DNA from: Cylicocyclus nassatus
Lineage: Eukaryota; Nematoda; Chromadorea; Rhabditida; Strongylidae
NCBI GenBank assembly: GCA_958299035.1
Contig: CATQJL010000001.1
Span: 31,111,554-31,175,553 of the forward strand
Length of the DNA stretch: 64,000 bases
Direction: 5' to 3'
In this document: positions 47,300 through 56,644 of the stretch, one piece after another
Position numbering within the stretch: position 1 is the first letter of the stretch
Layout: every line of letters begins with the position of its first letter
The notes under the pieces: model-generated
Told to the model about the DNA's origin: nothing
Databases searched by the model: none
What the model saw: the letters and a program-made list of their open reading frames with translations, nothing else
Program-made: the position numbers and the translations under genes

Positions 47300-47770
47300 G
47301 CTTCGCACGGGTCGTGAAAACCATCGCTGCCGGCTGGACTCTGCGCCAGTGCGCAAACGCACGGGGCAGTGCGTTTGCGCACTGGTGCCTGATCCCCGTG
47401 CCAAGGGAAACTGCCGCCGCGCCCTCTCACGACACCACCTCCTCCTCGGTCGAATGACGGTATTGGTGGCGATTTGCTGTAAATGCACAGATGGTTTTTG
47501 CTATGCAACGTTGAGATTCATTCCTACCTTCAACACTGTCCTGGACGCCTCGGGTGCAGCCGCTTCTCCTTGAGGCATCACCGCCTTTCGAGGCTCCGAA
47601 GCCTTAGCAGCTCCTCGGGTGCTGCTAAGGCCCAAGTCCGAGGAGCTGCATCATAGCCCGCTTGTTAATGACAAAAATGTCATTTCGGAATTCCATTATA
47701 CAGGCTAGCAACCTCTTGCTATTCAATCCTCACAAATTAATTGTCAAAAGGCTCCATCAATGCATCATCA
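47300..47770 (-). pseudogene. Decayed copy of the Helitron accessory gene
   Basis: The DNA aligns with 54618-54150: GCCTGTATA-TGGA-T-C, GATGACAT-TTTGTCAT-AACAAG, CAGCTCCTCGGACTTGG and AAGGTAGGAA are shared. It contains in-frame stops near the start and has lost the start codon context. Both copies keep AAGGTAGGAA, which resembles a splice donor, and both are followed by a GC-rich hairpin. Confidence 0.65.
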
Positions 47771-47819
47771 AATGCGGACTAAACCGACCCGGCCGGTTTA
47801 TATACCGCCTCAGGAGGGC

Positions 47820-48120
47820 GTGGACGTCACGTGACGTGTGACCACACCGTTGCGGCCACTGTGACGTCACAGCGCTGGCTTCAATAGTTTAATCAACCAA
47901 GTGTGAGGTACCGCGATGTCACAGCACTGCTTCGCTGTTTTATTACCAAGTTTGAGGTACTGACGTCACAGCAGAGCTGCCTCGCTGGTTTCATTACCCA
48001 AGTATGAGGTATCACGACTTCACAGCTGCTGCTCCGCTGATTCCATTAACGAAGTGTGAGGTATCGTGACATTACAGCTTTGCTTCACTGGTCTCATTAC
48101 CCAGGTTCGCGGCATTTGAG
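47820..48120. repeat. Decayed CRE-type palindromic units
   Basis: Four units of about 65-75 bp with TTACCCAAGT-TGAGGTA, TGACGTCACAGC and GCTTCGCTG blocks. Only two intact TGACGTCA sites remain. Confidence 0.7.
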
Positions 48121-48153
48121 TCGCCGTAAGGCTAGCCCTCTCGTTATCAATCG

Positions 48154-48240
48154 ATAGCTGGGGTACCCGGCTCCGTTTGGCACCACATACGCTTCGGGCA
48201 AAAAAGCCGAGATACAACTTCGGCTTTTTAGTTGTACCGT
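48154..48240 (-). other. Helitron 3' terminus with two hairpins
   Basis: AAAAAGCCGAAGTTGTATCTCGGCTTTTT forms one stem (48205-48233). GGTGCC...GGGTACCCC forms the terminal structure about 5-10 nt before CTAT. In Helitrons the terminal hairpin ends rolling-circle transfer. Confidence 0.7.
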
Positions 48241-48396
48241 TTCGTTCCTACCCTTAGACGGTTTGGCTGAATAGGTCCTAGGCTTTCCCCGGAACTCATC
48301 AGTAAGGAAGGATAGCTCAGCTGGATCTATTCATTTGCTTTGTTTGTCCCACCCACCTTCCCTGACCGCCGCAGGCCACCGTTTTTTTGGGTTTTC

Positions 48397-48431
48397 GTTT
48401 TATTATTTTTTTGGATTTTATCTTTTTTTAT
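48397..48431 (-). promoter_or_regulatory. Polyadenylation signals of the Rep-helicase gene
   Basis: Minus-strand AATAAA occurs twice, 67-100 nt after the helicase stop at 48498. T-rich plus-strand DNA surrounds it. Confidence 0.5.
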
Positions 48432-48497
48432 TTTTTTTGGATTTTGAAATAGAATGGCATGCAACAAATAAATACTGCACTATACTACTGCATGCAA

Positions 48498-48821
48498 TTA
48501 TGTTAGCGCCCTGGGATACACTACGTTAGCTGTGCTCCCTTCGGGCGCATATATGTACAGGTTCGCCGGACTCCCGACCCTGGAACACGCCACGTACAGC
48601 TGACCATGCGAAAAACAGGGAGTTTCCAGGTCTACTCCTACTGTTCGCAGAGACTGTCCTTGCGCTTTATTGATCGTCATAGCGAGTGCAGGCCTGACCG
48701 GAAACTGCACTCGCCTGAAGTCAAAGGGCATATCGGAGGGGACCAAAGGAATTCGTGGAATATGAACATTTTCACCTTTGAACTTCCCCACCAATATGGT
48801 CGCTACTATAACGTTTGGCAT
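48498..48821 (-). pseudogene. Helitron helicase, C-terminal part (motifs V-VI)
   Basis: A 107-codon continuation of the PIF1-type helicase in the same frame, separated from it by one TGA (48834-48836). It contains RPALAMTINKAQGQSLRTVGVDL and HGQLYVACSRV, the PIF1 motifs that couple ATP hydrolysis to unwinding. The stop is where an Arg codon CGA would fit, a CpG-type C-to-T change. The natural end of the protein is the stop at 48498. Confidence 0.85.
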
Positions 48822-48833
48822 GAGACACCTGAT

Positions 48834-50051
48834 TCAAAGCCTTGTACCATTGCACATCTTCGGTGGGTTGATGTTACGAAGGAGCATGATTGGCAAACCA
48901 ACCTTCAGATCAAGTCTGTGAGGTGGTATCCCATTGGGCTCGAGTGAATTCAAGAACTCAGTGGGGAAATGAACAGCCTGTTCACTCTGGACCATCGTAT
49001 CAAAGGATGTGTACGTTGTTACTGGTCCAGGTAGGCTGTTTAGAATCTGAGCATTGATAGAATTCACTTGCTCATTTTTGGGCGCCAGAATTGCTCGCTC
49101 GCAAATCCACTCCCCATTGCTGAAGTTGGTGGCAAGGTTTGGAAAGACCTTTTCGATCAGTTCTCCCACCGATTGAACCATATTGCAGAAGTCTGGAGGA
49201 AAGGTAATCCAACCAGAACTTGGTTCAACCGGAATTCTGCCCTCGCCAAGAAGCAACAGTTGTTGCGCAAAGCTTCTGGCAGTCTCATCGCCAAGGAGGT
49301 GGACTCGCATGTTCGTCGTGAGATTCAGCGATCGGACATGTCTCCAGAGAGGAGTAGCTTTGAGGCAAGCGTCCAGCTCATCTGCTGGAGTCGATCGCGG
49401 AACCACTGGCAGAGTTTGACGAAAGTCGCCTGCCAGTAGCACGACGGCCCCACCCATCACCCTGTCGCTTCCTCGTAGGTCCCGTAGTGTGTTGTCAAGG
49501 GCTTCTAGGCACTTCTTATGCGCCATGGTGCATTCGTCCCATACTATGAGTTTGGTTTCTTGTAACACCTTGGCTTTCCCTGTGCCTTTGCTTATCCCAC
49601 ACACTGGGTGCTCTACATGAGCAATATCCAGAGGAAGCTTGAAGGCTGAATGAGCAGTTCGGCCTCCTTCTAGCAGTGTTGATGCAATTCCTGAGGATGC
49701 CACTGCTAGTGCGATTCCTCCTTGTCTGCGAATCTCGGCAAGTAGGAGATTGATGAGGAACGTTTTCCCTGTTCCACCTAGAGCGTCGAGAAAGAGTAGC
49801 CCACCCTTACCACTGGAAATCGTGTCCAGAACAACGCGGTATGCTAACTCTTGATCCTCCGTGAGGAGGGGTCTGTTGGACTCTACAAATCTCGACAGCT
49901 GATTGACATCATAGGACCTCTCTCGGAGAACATCGCTCTCAAGTGCTTGGTCATCTCCGCGTATTGGTGGCGTCAAACCGAGATCCTTAAGAGTTTGACC
50001 GGTCATCGACGTGCACATGTCCTCAAGCAGTATCAACGCTCGGTTGAACAT
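48834..50051 (-). pseudogene. Helitron PIF1-type helicase domain
   Basis: A 405-codon frame with Walker A (LDALGGTGKTF, about residue 90), motif Ia (AVASSGIASTLLEGGRTAHSAFKLP), Walker B (LIVWDECTMAHK), motif III (LLAGDFRQTLPVV), then the TNMRVHL and CNGTRL segments. In Helitrons this SF1B helicase unwinds donor DNA during rolling-circle transfer and is fused to Rep. The same frame continues upstream without a natural start; the codon before it in phase belongs to the protein (LWEKYKEALSEDIL region), which lies after a TAA at 50163. All visible catalytic motifs are intact. Confidence 0.92.
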
Positions 50052-50162
50052 CTCGGGAGAGTAGTCGATGTCTGCAGAGGGTGCTGCTCTGCGACATTCT
50101 CCGAGTATATCTTCACTCAGAGCTTCCTTGTACTTCTCCCAAAGTGCTTGAGGATTTGATGG

Positions 50163-50678
50163 TTAACAGGCCGTCAAGATGATAACGAAGAGACTTCTTA
50201 GCTGAGCAGCGAAACCTGTCGCAGATGCCTCCTCGAGAGTCCGGTCCCACTGCTGATCATCCTGAAGCAAGCCAAGTCTTCGGCATGCTTCTCTGTAGGT
50301 CCCACAGTCTTCTCCGTCGATTGTCTTCAATACTGCGAATGACGTCGGACCTCGGAATGAGTGGAGCAACATTCTGAGGTAGAAGCACTTGGCGTGCTTA
50401 GGGTGTACAGTATATACACGTCCTAAAACATCCGCAGCACGTATGCCAGGTTGTCCGGGAACTTCAGTACCTTGCTTTCTTCTGGCCCACTTCTTTGTTG
50501 AATTGTTCCAAGTATAATACTTTGGAACTTCTGAATACAACAAAGTCCGTGCAAATGCATCGTGTTCGCACAGAAGGAAGAATGCTGTGAGAGTCGTCTG
50601 AGGTGGTTGCGCAGCTCTTTGCCGCGCATTATCAGCTGTAAAGTAGACGCGTTGTCCATTTTCTAGATGGACACTCAA
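50163..50678 (-). pseudogene. Helitron Rep-helicase linker region
   Basis: A 171-codon segment in frame with both neighbours: SVHLENGQRVYFT, then the KWARRKQG, GRVYTVHPKHAKCFYLRMLL and DEDCGTYREACRRLGLL-type blocks that follow Rep in Helitron proteins. It is bounded by TAA stops at 50694-50696 and 50163-50165. Conserved Helitrons usually read CQP where this copy reads C-stop-P at the second stop, so CAA to TAA is likely. Confidence 0.88.
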
Positions 50679-50693
50679 GTGAACAACGGGTGG

Positions 50694-53260
50694 TTAATGC
50701 TCGTGGATTTGGAAACCCAAAATGCGCCACACTGCCTCGTTGCTGCTTATGTACCTGCCCGTTTGATATCGTTCGAACTCATCAAACGGTGTAGTGGCAT
50801 GCTCGAGGCCGAACGTTGCCATGTCACTTCCCTTGTTCACATATTTGCAGACGTACTTAATCAACTTTACCGAATTACAGTACTCTACATTAATATGTGC
50901 CTTGAACATCTTCGAGAGTAAGGGAGTGTATGGCACCACCCAGCTGTTGTCAACCTCAACGTCCACAGACTGATGGTCCATCCTCATCCTAACGACAGCG
51001 GTATATCCTCCTTCATCTGGTTTTCGCCTTCTGTAAAGGGGATAACCGTCTCTTCCCGTTTGGGTTTCGCGGATCAGCTGCCGAGGGTACCTCTTTGTGC
51101 ACTTGCCGTCCTTCATGCAAGGCGACCTCGAGTTTAGTGGTCCACATGGTCCATGGATCATATTTTTGAGGACAACATCGAACAAAAGAGGATCCTCTTC
51201 TCGATTGGGGAGCTCCGCCGAGATGATCCTGTCAATCTGATCTGGGCGAATCTTCTCCTTCAGCCAAACTAAAATGTGGGCATGCGGAAGACCGCGTTTC
51301 TGCCATTCCACGGTGTACATCCAACAGCGAGTTTCTCCGTAAACGTGGCTTTTGGTTAGCACGTCCATAAGCTTTTTAAGCTTTTGTTTGAAGACCCTCG
51401 CCGTGATGTCTTGGCGGTCAGAAGGCGCTTCACCAGGGAAGAGCTCTTCCGCAATTTCGGTCCACGCTGGGTTGCATGTAAACGTGATGAACAGATCAGG
51501 GCGACCGTAAACTCTAACATAGGTCATGGCGTCCTGAGTGTACTCATGCATGTGGCGTGGGCCGCCAGTGAAGGAGGATGGTAGTATGACCATCTGCCCA
51601 AGGTCACTGACATTTCCATCTTCGGCCACGGCATCCCGTAGGTGGATATATTCGTCTGCACGTAGCTTTCGCTGATTGCGTCGAATGAACAGGAGCCGTT
51701 CACCCTCGATCTTGGCGTACATGTCCACGATAAATTGGTGAAATAGTTGGCGACATTTCACAACATGGTTAAAGGAGGTGGACCTTATCATCATTCGATG
51801 CGCATAGAAATCCATAGCCGATACCTTCTTATTGGTAGGAGCACCAGTGCTAGGATTTCGCTGCCATAGTTCGAAGTGATACCCGTCTTCCCCCTTCCAG
51901 AACATGAGTGGGTACTGCAGGGCATCGTACGACCTATGGGTTTCAGAGATGCGCTGCAACGAATCGCCACGTTTTTGGATGATAATGTCACGCCTGTCGC
52001 AGTCGTCTCCAACTACCAAGACTACCGCCACCTCGTTTACAGATGGAGCGTTGTAGCGTCGTTCATGCTGATCAGCAGGTCGCTTGTCAGCATGGATAAC
52101 GACCTTATACTCGTCTGTAGGCATCTGCTCCAGGTTGGTCTTGAAGTCCTTCACCAGGTCGTTGTGCTGATGCAGCATTCTTTGCAGCTCTAGCACGACG
52201 TCCGGCCTTGTGCCACCAATGATGCCGCAACGTTGGTCCGCTTGCAGCTGCTCGTCGCAGACGAAGTACAGCTGCAAGAACTTGGGGCTATCATTGCCAT
52301 TAGGAAGCAGGGATCCAACTTTATGATAGACCTGTCCCTGCACCTTGAACGTTGGCATGAAGCCCTGTTCCTCAACGTCGGGCGTGGCGACTGTAGTGCC
52401 AAAGGACGTCATCTGGAAGCACGCATTGTACTTCCTGATGTTCTGCAAGAAATGCCTGGACACAGCACTTGTGCCGGACATGTATGAGCGGAGGGGCTCA
52501 GGCGGCTCAAGTAGAGGCGGAATGTCGACTTTGCCGCCAGAACAGCACATGCCAGGAGGTTCGGCTCTGAACTTTCTGGCTTGACACTTGCCACATACGA
52601 CATCCATATTTCCGATCTGTACCTTCGGATGGGTCGAGTAGTCGACCTGAGCATCGTAATTGAGTGCCGCCAGGTGAAGATCTACTCGCCTAGATGTCTG
52701 TCGAGTGCGGACTTGTCGAGCACGATCGCCTTCGAGTCGAGACTCACGCTCCTCAGCCGTCTCCTGAGATCTGGCTCCAGCATGTCTCGCTCGATCGTCT
52801 TCGAGTCGAAATTGGCGCTGTTCAGCCGTCTCCTGAGATCTGGCTTCAGCATTCCTCGACCGCATATCGTGAGTCGAAATTGGCGCTGTTCAGCCGTCTC
52901 CTGAGATCTGGCTACAGCATTCCTCGACCGCATATTGTCGAGTCGAAATTGGCGCTGTTCAGCCGTCTCCTGAGATCTGGTTCCAGCATGTCTCGCTCGA
53001 TCGCCTTCGAGTCGAGAGTCACGGCTTTCTTGTGACTCTGAGGCTCTCAGAGCAGCAAGCCTCAAGCGGGTTTCTGAGAGACTTTCTTCACGCTGTTCTA
53101 GCGTTTGCGTCGCTCTCGCTTCCGCTATTCTAGCTCGATTGCCTTCCAATCGATCCCGGCGCTGCTCTGAGGTCTCAGCCTCTCTCTGTTCTCTGACCCT
53201 CTTAGTGTTAGGGTCCACTCTTCCAATGGATGCACGCTTTTTAGGCGGCATTCTGCACAA
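50694..53260 (-). pseudogene. Helitron Rep (HUH nuclease) with repeat-rich N-terminus
   Basis: The likely start is MPPKKRAS at 53251. Residues to about 250 are repeats of ARSQETAEQRQFRLE type with a basic coiled-coil look. A CGKC...CC zinc-finger-like motif follows. The Helitron N-terminal domain has ISETHRSYDALQYPL, DEYIHLRDAV and GGPRHM. Rep has GRPDLFITFTCNP, the HUH site GLPHAHILVWL, and the tyrosine motif KYVCKYVNKG with both Tyr. Rep nicks and rejoins strand ends for rolling-circle transposition. One base is missing near 52870 relative to the next repeat (ATATCGTGAG against ATATTGTCGAG), which shifts the frame. An in-frame TAA at 50694 ends it before the linker. Confidence 0.92.
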
Positions 53261-53415
53261 TTTGCAAAGTTACTCTTTGCAATAAACACACTAAACAGAC
53301 ACTTATTGCCAGCAAAGGTGATCGTTCAAAGGTCGGCAGTAATGGACACTGGATCCTGTCGACCGTCCGCTAGCTTGAAGTGACTTAGTGAATGACTGAC
53401 GCTTGACTTGGCCGC

Positions 53416-53458
53416 CTTATATACCCCTTTGAGGGGGCGGAGCGACCGCTGTGATTGG
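53416..53458 (-). promoter_or_regulatory. Polymerase II promoter of the Rep-helicase gene
   Basis: In transcription order: CCAAT box (ATTGG on plus, 53454-53458), GC box CCGCCCCC (53433-53440), TATA box TATATAAG (53423-53416). Expected start is about 30 nt downstream, giving a leader of about 135 nt before the ATG at 53251. The order and spacing are textbook; function is inferred. Confidence 0.75.
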
Positions 53459-53830
53459 TCACATCAACTCGAGGGGCGGAGCCGATGGTGACGAAATACT
53501 ATGAAGTCACTGTGACGTCACAGCGCTAGCTTCGATGGTTTAATTACCCAAGTTTGAGGTACCTGAAGTGTGACGAAATGCTATGACGTCACTGTAACGT
53601 CATAGTATTTCGTCACACTTCAGGTACCTCAAACTTGGGTAATTAAACCGTTGAAGCCAGCGCTGTGACGTCACAGTGACGTCATAGTACTTCGTTACAC
53701 TTCAAGTACCTCAAACTTGGGTAATTAAACCGTTGAAGCCAGCGCTGTGACGTCACAGTGACGTCATAGTACTTCGTTACACTTCAGGTACCTCAAACTT
53801 GGGTAATTAAACCATCGAACCCAGCGCTGC
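53450..53830. repeat. CRE-type array 1, 81-bp units, upstream of Rep-helicase
   Basis: Units carry CTGTGACGTCACAGTGACGTCA, TACTTCGTTACACTTCAGG, GGTACCTCAAACTTGGG and TAATTAAACC. Six perfect TGACGTCA sites are present. The spacing between identical units is 81 bp (53666 to 53747). The first unit is inverted relative to the rest, so the array is palindromic around 53590. TGACGTCA is the CREB/ATF consensus and TAATTA a homeodomain core. Confidence 0.85.
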
Positions 53831-53891
53831 GACGGCGACGTCTTGTGCAATGCTCCGGATAATTCAAACACGGATTTATAAGATTTTTTGC

Positions 53892-54027
53892 TTTATTTTT
53901 GAGTGAATTTTACGCACAATTTTACACATAATAACAGAAAAAGGTGAGGCTCGCCTGCCCTTCGGACAATTTGTGTACCCCTCACAAAGAAGTGAAATTG
54001 TCCGAAGGACAGGCGAGCCTCACCTCA
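53892..54027 (-). promoter_or_regulatory. 3' end of the accessory transcript: long hairpin and AATAAA
   Basis: A stem with about 30-bp arms (GGTGAGGCTCGCCTG-CCTTC and its inverse, 53942-54025) lies 75 nt after the accessory stop. It is followed by minus-strand AATAAA at 53897-53892. Together with the TATA at 54645 this defines a transcription unit of about 730 nt. Confidence 0.6.
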
Positions 54028-54099
54028 AAAAATCTACAAAAATACAAAATCTACAATCATACAAAAATACAAAAATATACTTCAACTTCAGGAAAACTG

Positions 54100-54630
54100 T
54101 TAATACAGCACAAAATACTCGGAATATCTACGCGATGCTGCACTGATCTTCTTCTTCTGGCACCATTGCGAGTCCTTCCTTCGGCCCGTTCTTTGGAGGG
54201 AGGCGTTTGGGCGCCGGCGGCGCAAGCGGGGCAGTGCGCTTGCGCGTTGGCGCCTGATCCCCCTTGGCAAGGGGGATCGCCGCCGGCGCCCGCTCACGCC
54301 ACCACCTCCTCCTCGGTCGGACGGTGTTCGTGGGAATTTCCTGTAAATGCGCAGATTATTTTTCCCGCGCACAAATTTGAAATTCCTTCCTACCTTAAAC
54401 AACGTCTTCGACGCCTCTGGCGTCGCCGCCTCTCGAGGCATCACCGCCTCTTGAGGCGGTGACGCCTCAGCTCCTCGGGTGCCAAGTCCGAGGAGCTCCA
54501 TCATGGATTTCTTGTTGATGACAAATATGTCATCTCTGTACTCCACTATACAGGCAAGTAGCCTTCTGCTATCAACTCTCACAAAATAATCGCCAAAGTC
54601 CATGATTGCAATCTTCATATGCGGACTCAA
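54100..54630 (-). CDS. Helitron accessory gene, unknown function
   Basis: A 176-codon frame. The likely start is the internal Met (MKIAIMDFGDYF, 54618) or the next one. The first ~50 residues (DFGDYFVRVDSRRLLACIVE, then YRDDIFVINKKSMMELLGLG) look like a small mixed alpha/beta domain I do not recognise. An Ala/Glu/Pro-rich stretch follows, and the rest is Arg-rich and GC-biased, possibly not coded. AAGGTAGGAA after the first ~85 codons resembles a splice donor and is conserved in the second copy. The gene has its own TATA and AATAAA inside the Helitron and is conserved as DNA in the neighbouring Helitron, so it belongs to the element. No homologue is claimed. Confidence 0.5.
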   Translation of the reverse strand: MSPHMKIAIMDFGDYFVRVDSRRLLACIVEYRDDIFVINKKSMMELLGLGTRGAEASPPQEAVMPREAATPEASKTLFKVGRNFKFVRGKNNLRIYRKFPRTPSDRGGGGGVSGRRRRSPLPRGIRRQRASALPRLRRRRPNASLQRTGRRKDSQWCQKKKISAASRRYSEYFVLY

Positions 54631-54644
54631 CCGGCCCCGGCCGG

Positions 54645-54652
54645 TTTATATA
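54645..54652 (-). promoter_or_regulatory. TATA box of the accessory gene
   Basis: TATATAAACCGGCCGG on the minus strand, preceded by CCACGCCCTCCCGAGGCGG (GC-box-like). The same promoter is kept at 47797-47804 in the second Helitron. The TATA lies only about 27 nt before the first ATG of the frame, so translation may start at a later Met. Confidence 0.65.
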
Positions 54653-54679
54653 CCGCCTCGGGAGGGCGTGGCCGTCCCG

Positions 54680-55190
54680 TGACGTGTGACGTCATAGTCA
54701 CGTGACCTCACCATTGCGGCCAGCACCTGTGACATCACAGCTCTGGCAACGGTTTAATTACCCAAGTTTGAGGTACCTGAAGTCTGACGAAATGCTATGA
54801 CGTCACTGTGACGTCACAGCGTTGGCTTCAACGGTTTAATTACCCAAGTTTGAGGTACCTGACGTCATGTGAATGACGTCACAGCTCTGGCTTCAACGGT
54901 TTAATTACCCAAGTTTGAGGTACCTGAAGTCTGAGAAATACTATGACGTCACTGTGGCGTCACGGCTCTGGCTTCAACGGTTTAATTACCCAAGTTTGAG
55001 GTACGTCATAGTGACGTCATGGTACTTCGTTACACTTCAGGTACTTCAAACTTGGGTAATTAAACCATCGGAGCCGCGCTGTGACGTCACAGTGACGTCA
55101 TACTATTTCGTCACACCTCAGGTACCTCAAACTTAGGTAATCAAACCAGTCTTTTGAGTGGTTTGACTACCCAAGTTTGAGGTACCTGAG
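54680..55190. repeat. CRE-type array 2, upstream of the accessory gene
   Basis: Five to six units of the same type as array 1, with at least nine perfect TGACGTCA sites, often as pairs. Units before about 55010 are in one orientation and those after are inverted, making another large palindrome. Each carries TTAATTACCCAAGTTTGAGG. Confidence 0.85.
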
Positions 55191-55234
55191 CTAAGTTGAT
55201 AATTCCACCCATCCGTAAATGTTACTTTCATAAA

Positions 55235-55575
55235 CAATATGTAACCTTCGTAGTTAGCATGCTCGAGCACCCCCCTGTGCCAACTCCCAGTCCTGTAGCT
55301 CAACTTCGCAAAAAATCGCGATATTGCCAGAAACCAATATCGTATTCGTAATCAGTATGCTCGACTACCCCCTGTGCCAACTCCCAGCCCCGTAGCTGAA
55401 ACCTTGCAAAAAATCGATAAAATCGATAAAAGGTATCGATATTTCCAGAAACCATTATTGTATTCGTAATCAGCATGCTCGATTACCCCCCTGTGCCAAC
55501 TCCCATCCCCGTAGCTCAAACTTTGCAAAAAATCGATAAAAATCGATAAAATCGATATCGATCGATAACGAAAAG
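55235..55575 (-). repeat. Three subterminal iterons of family-1 Helitrons
   Basis: Units of about 99-118 bp start at GCATGCTCGA (55257), GTATGCTCGA (55357) and GCATGCTCGA (55474). Each has CCCCCTGTGCCAACTCCCA, CCGTAGCTCAAAC and ATCGATAAAATCGAT. Shared by all small family-1 Helitrons, they are candidate Rep-binding or strand-opening sites. Confidence 0.75.
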
Positions 55576-55718
55576 TAGCCTATGACACGCTCCCTGCCCC
55601 GAAGTATATGTGTGCCAAGTTTGGTCCAAATCGGTTCAGAAATAAAGATTTCTATTCCGCACATACGTACAGACATACAGACATACATACAGACAGACAT
55701 TCAGCTTTATATATAAGA

Positions 55719-56640
55719 TTACAAAGAACTACTAATTCTTTGCTCACATTAGGAATCCTACTTCAAATGCCAAATTAAGGAAATAAGAACAAGCCAAGAT
55801 CTCGTTCGTTCCATTTTTCGTTTTCAATATCTCAGGCTGGAGAAGAACAATCAGGCTCAAGTCACTTAAATTTAGGTTGTGAGGCTTAGGCTATCGAATA
55901 TATACATTCATGTCGTCTTCCCTTGCGATTCACGTAGTAGCGCGGACTTAGCAGGTTACCGTATCCTATCATTTTTGCACTATTTTACCAGTATTTTACA
56001 TTTGCATAGGTAAGGAAAAACGATTATATCTTGCTCTTAATGTAACGTTTTCATATGTAATTTCTGCTATGTAAAGAAGAAGGTTAATCAGTAACAACGA
56101 TATAAAAAACGTAGCTACTTGATCTGTTTGAAGGTAACTTAATGGGGTGTGGCACCACCCCTAAAAAACTGTGGCAGCCACAGGTTTTAAGGTTGGTGCC
56201 ACACCCCATTAACTATATCAAAAAAACATTTTTAGCGAACGTTATTTATATGAATCGATAGCCTAAACCCCCTAGATTTCATAGGAGTGATTTGAGCCTG
56301 ATTGCTCTTCTTAGCTCTGAGTAATATTTGGTGAAAGCACAGCCAAAGAGCGAAAAATAGGCAAAACAAGATTTTGGTTGGCTTCCAATTCCAATGTTAG
56401 GAGGTCTTTTGGAGCGAGATTGAATTGGCCAAAGAAGGAGTAGTGCTTTGTTTAAGTGCAGAAACAGCCAGCTATATCCCTTTGAAACAGAGTTAATCAT
56501 GCTGGAAAATGACGATGTCTCTTGGGTGACCCAGTATCTTGAAACTTCAGAATTCGCTCAAACATTGTCTACAGGAGTTAATTGACATGCTAGTTACGGC
56601 TATGTTGCCCGTTATGTTTGACAGGGCCTTCAAGTAATGC
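55719..56640. other. No intact gene; possible env interior, with a TTAA hairpin
   Basis: A 73-codon frame at 56279-56500 (minus) has no recognisable domain. The region lies between the Helitron and pol/env relics, so it may be eroded env sequence. Confidence 0.35.
56139..56212. mobile_element. Very short hairpin element between TTAA sites
   Basis: TTAATGGGGTGTGGCACC at left and its exact inverse at right, with TTAA at 56139-56142 and 56209-56212. Inside, CTGTGG/CCACAG continues the stem. TTAA is the piggyBac-type target, but the element is too short to classify. Confidence 0.55.
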
Positions 56641-56644
56641 TATC

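Larger units (their letters stand above)
47284..48153 (-). mobile_element. Second, shorter family-1 Helitron (3' portion)
   Basis: It ends on the minus strand in GCGAAGCCGGGTACGCCAGCTAG|T at 47284, a canonical Helitron 3' end. Upstream of that lie a decayed version of the 54100-54630 gene (47770-47300), a conserved TATATAAACCGG at 47804-47797, and decayed CRE-type units (47820-48120). It has no Rep-helicase and no 5' TC end; it directly abuts the 3' end of the large Helitron. Tandem Helitron insertions of this kind are known. Confidence 0.7.
48154..55718 (-). mobile_element. Large autonomous-type Helitron, 7.6 kb, family 1
   Basis: The 5' end is A|TCTTATATATAAAGCTGAAT (55718), identical in type to the small Helitrons at 13901 and 6363. 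The 3' end is GGTGCC-AACGGAGCCGGGTACCCCAGCTAT (48154), one base off the CTAG consensus. Order on the minus strand is iterons, CRE-type array, TATA, accessory gene with hairpin and AATAAA, second CRE-type array, CCAAT/GC/TATA promoter, Rep-helicase and AATAAA. It lies between remnants of a BEL/Pao element. The Rep-helicase is broken, so this copy is not active now. Confidence 0.8.

Noticed and set aside
48498..53260. Reassigned stop codons (TAA/TGA read as amino acids)
   Set aside because: Two Q-like TAA positions raised the idea, but one stop is TGA at an Arg position, there is also a frameshift, and LINE frames end normally with standard stops.
53450..55190. Integrated herpesvirus-like immediate-early promoter
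   Set aside because: Repeated TGACGTCA and TATA motifs look viral, but they lie within Helitron boundaries and recur beside a second Helitron; no viral structural or replication gene is present.
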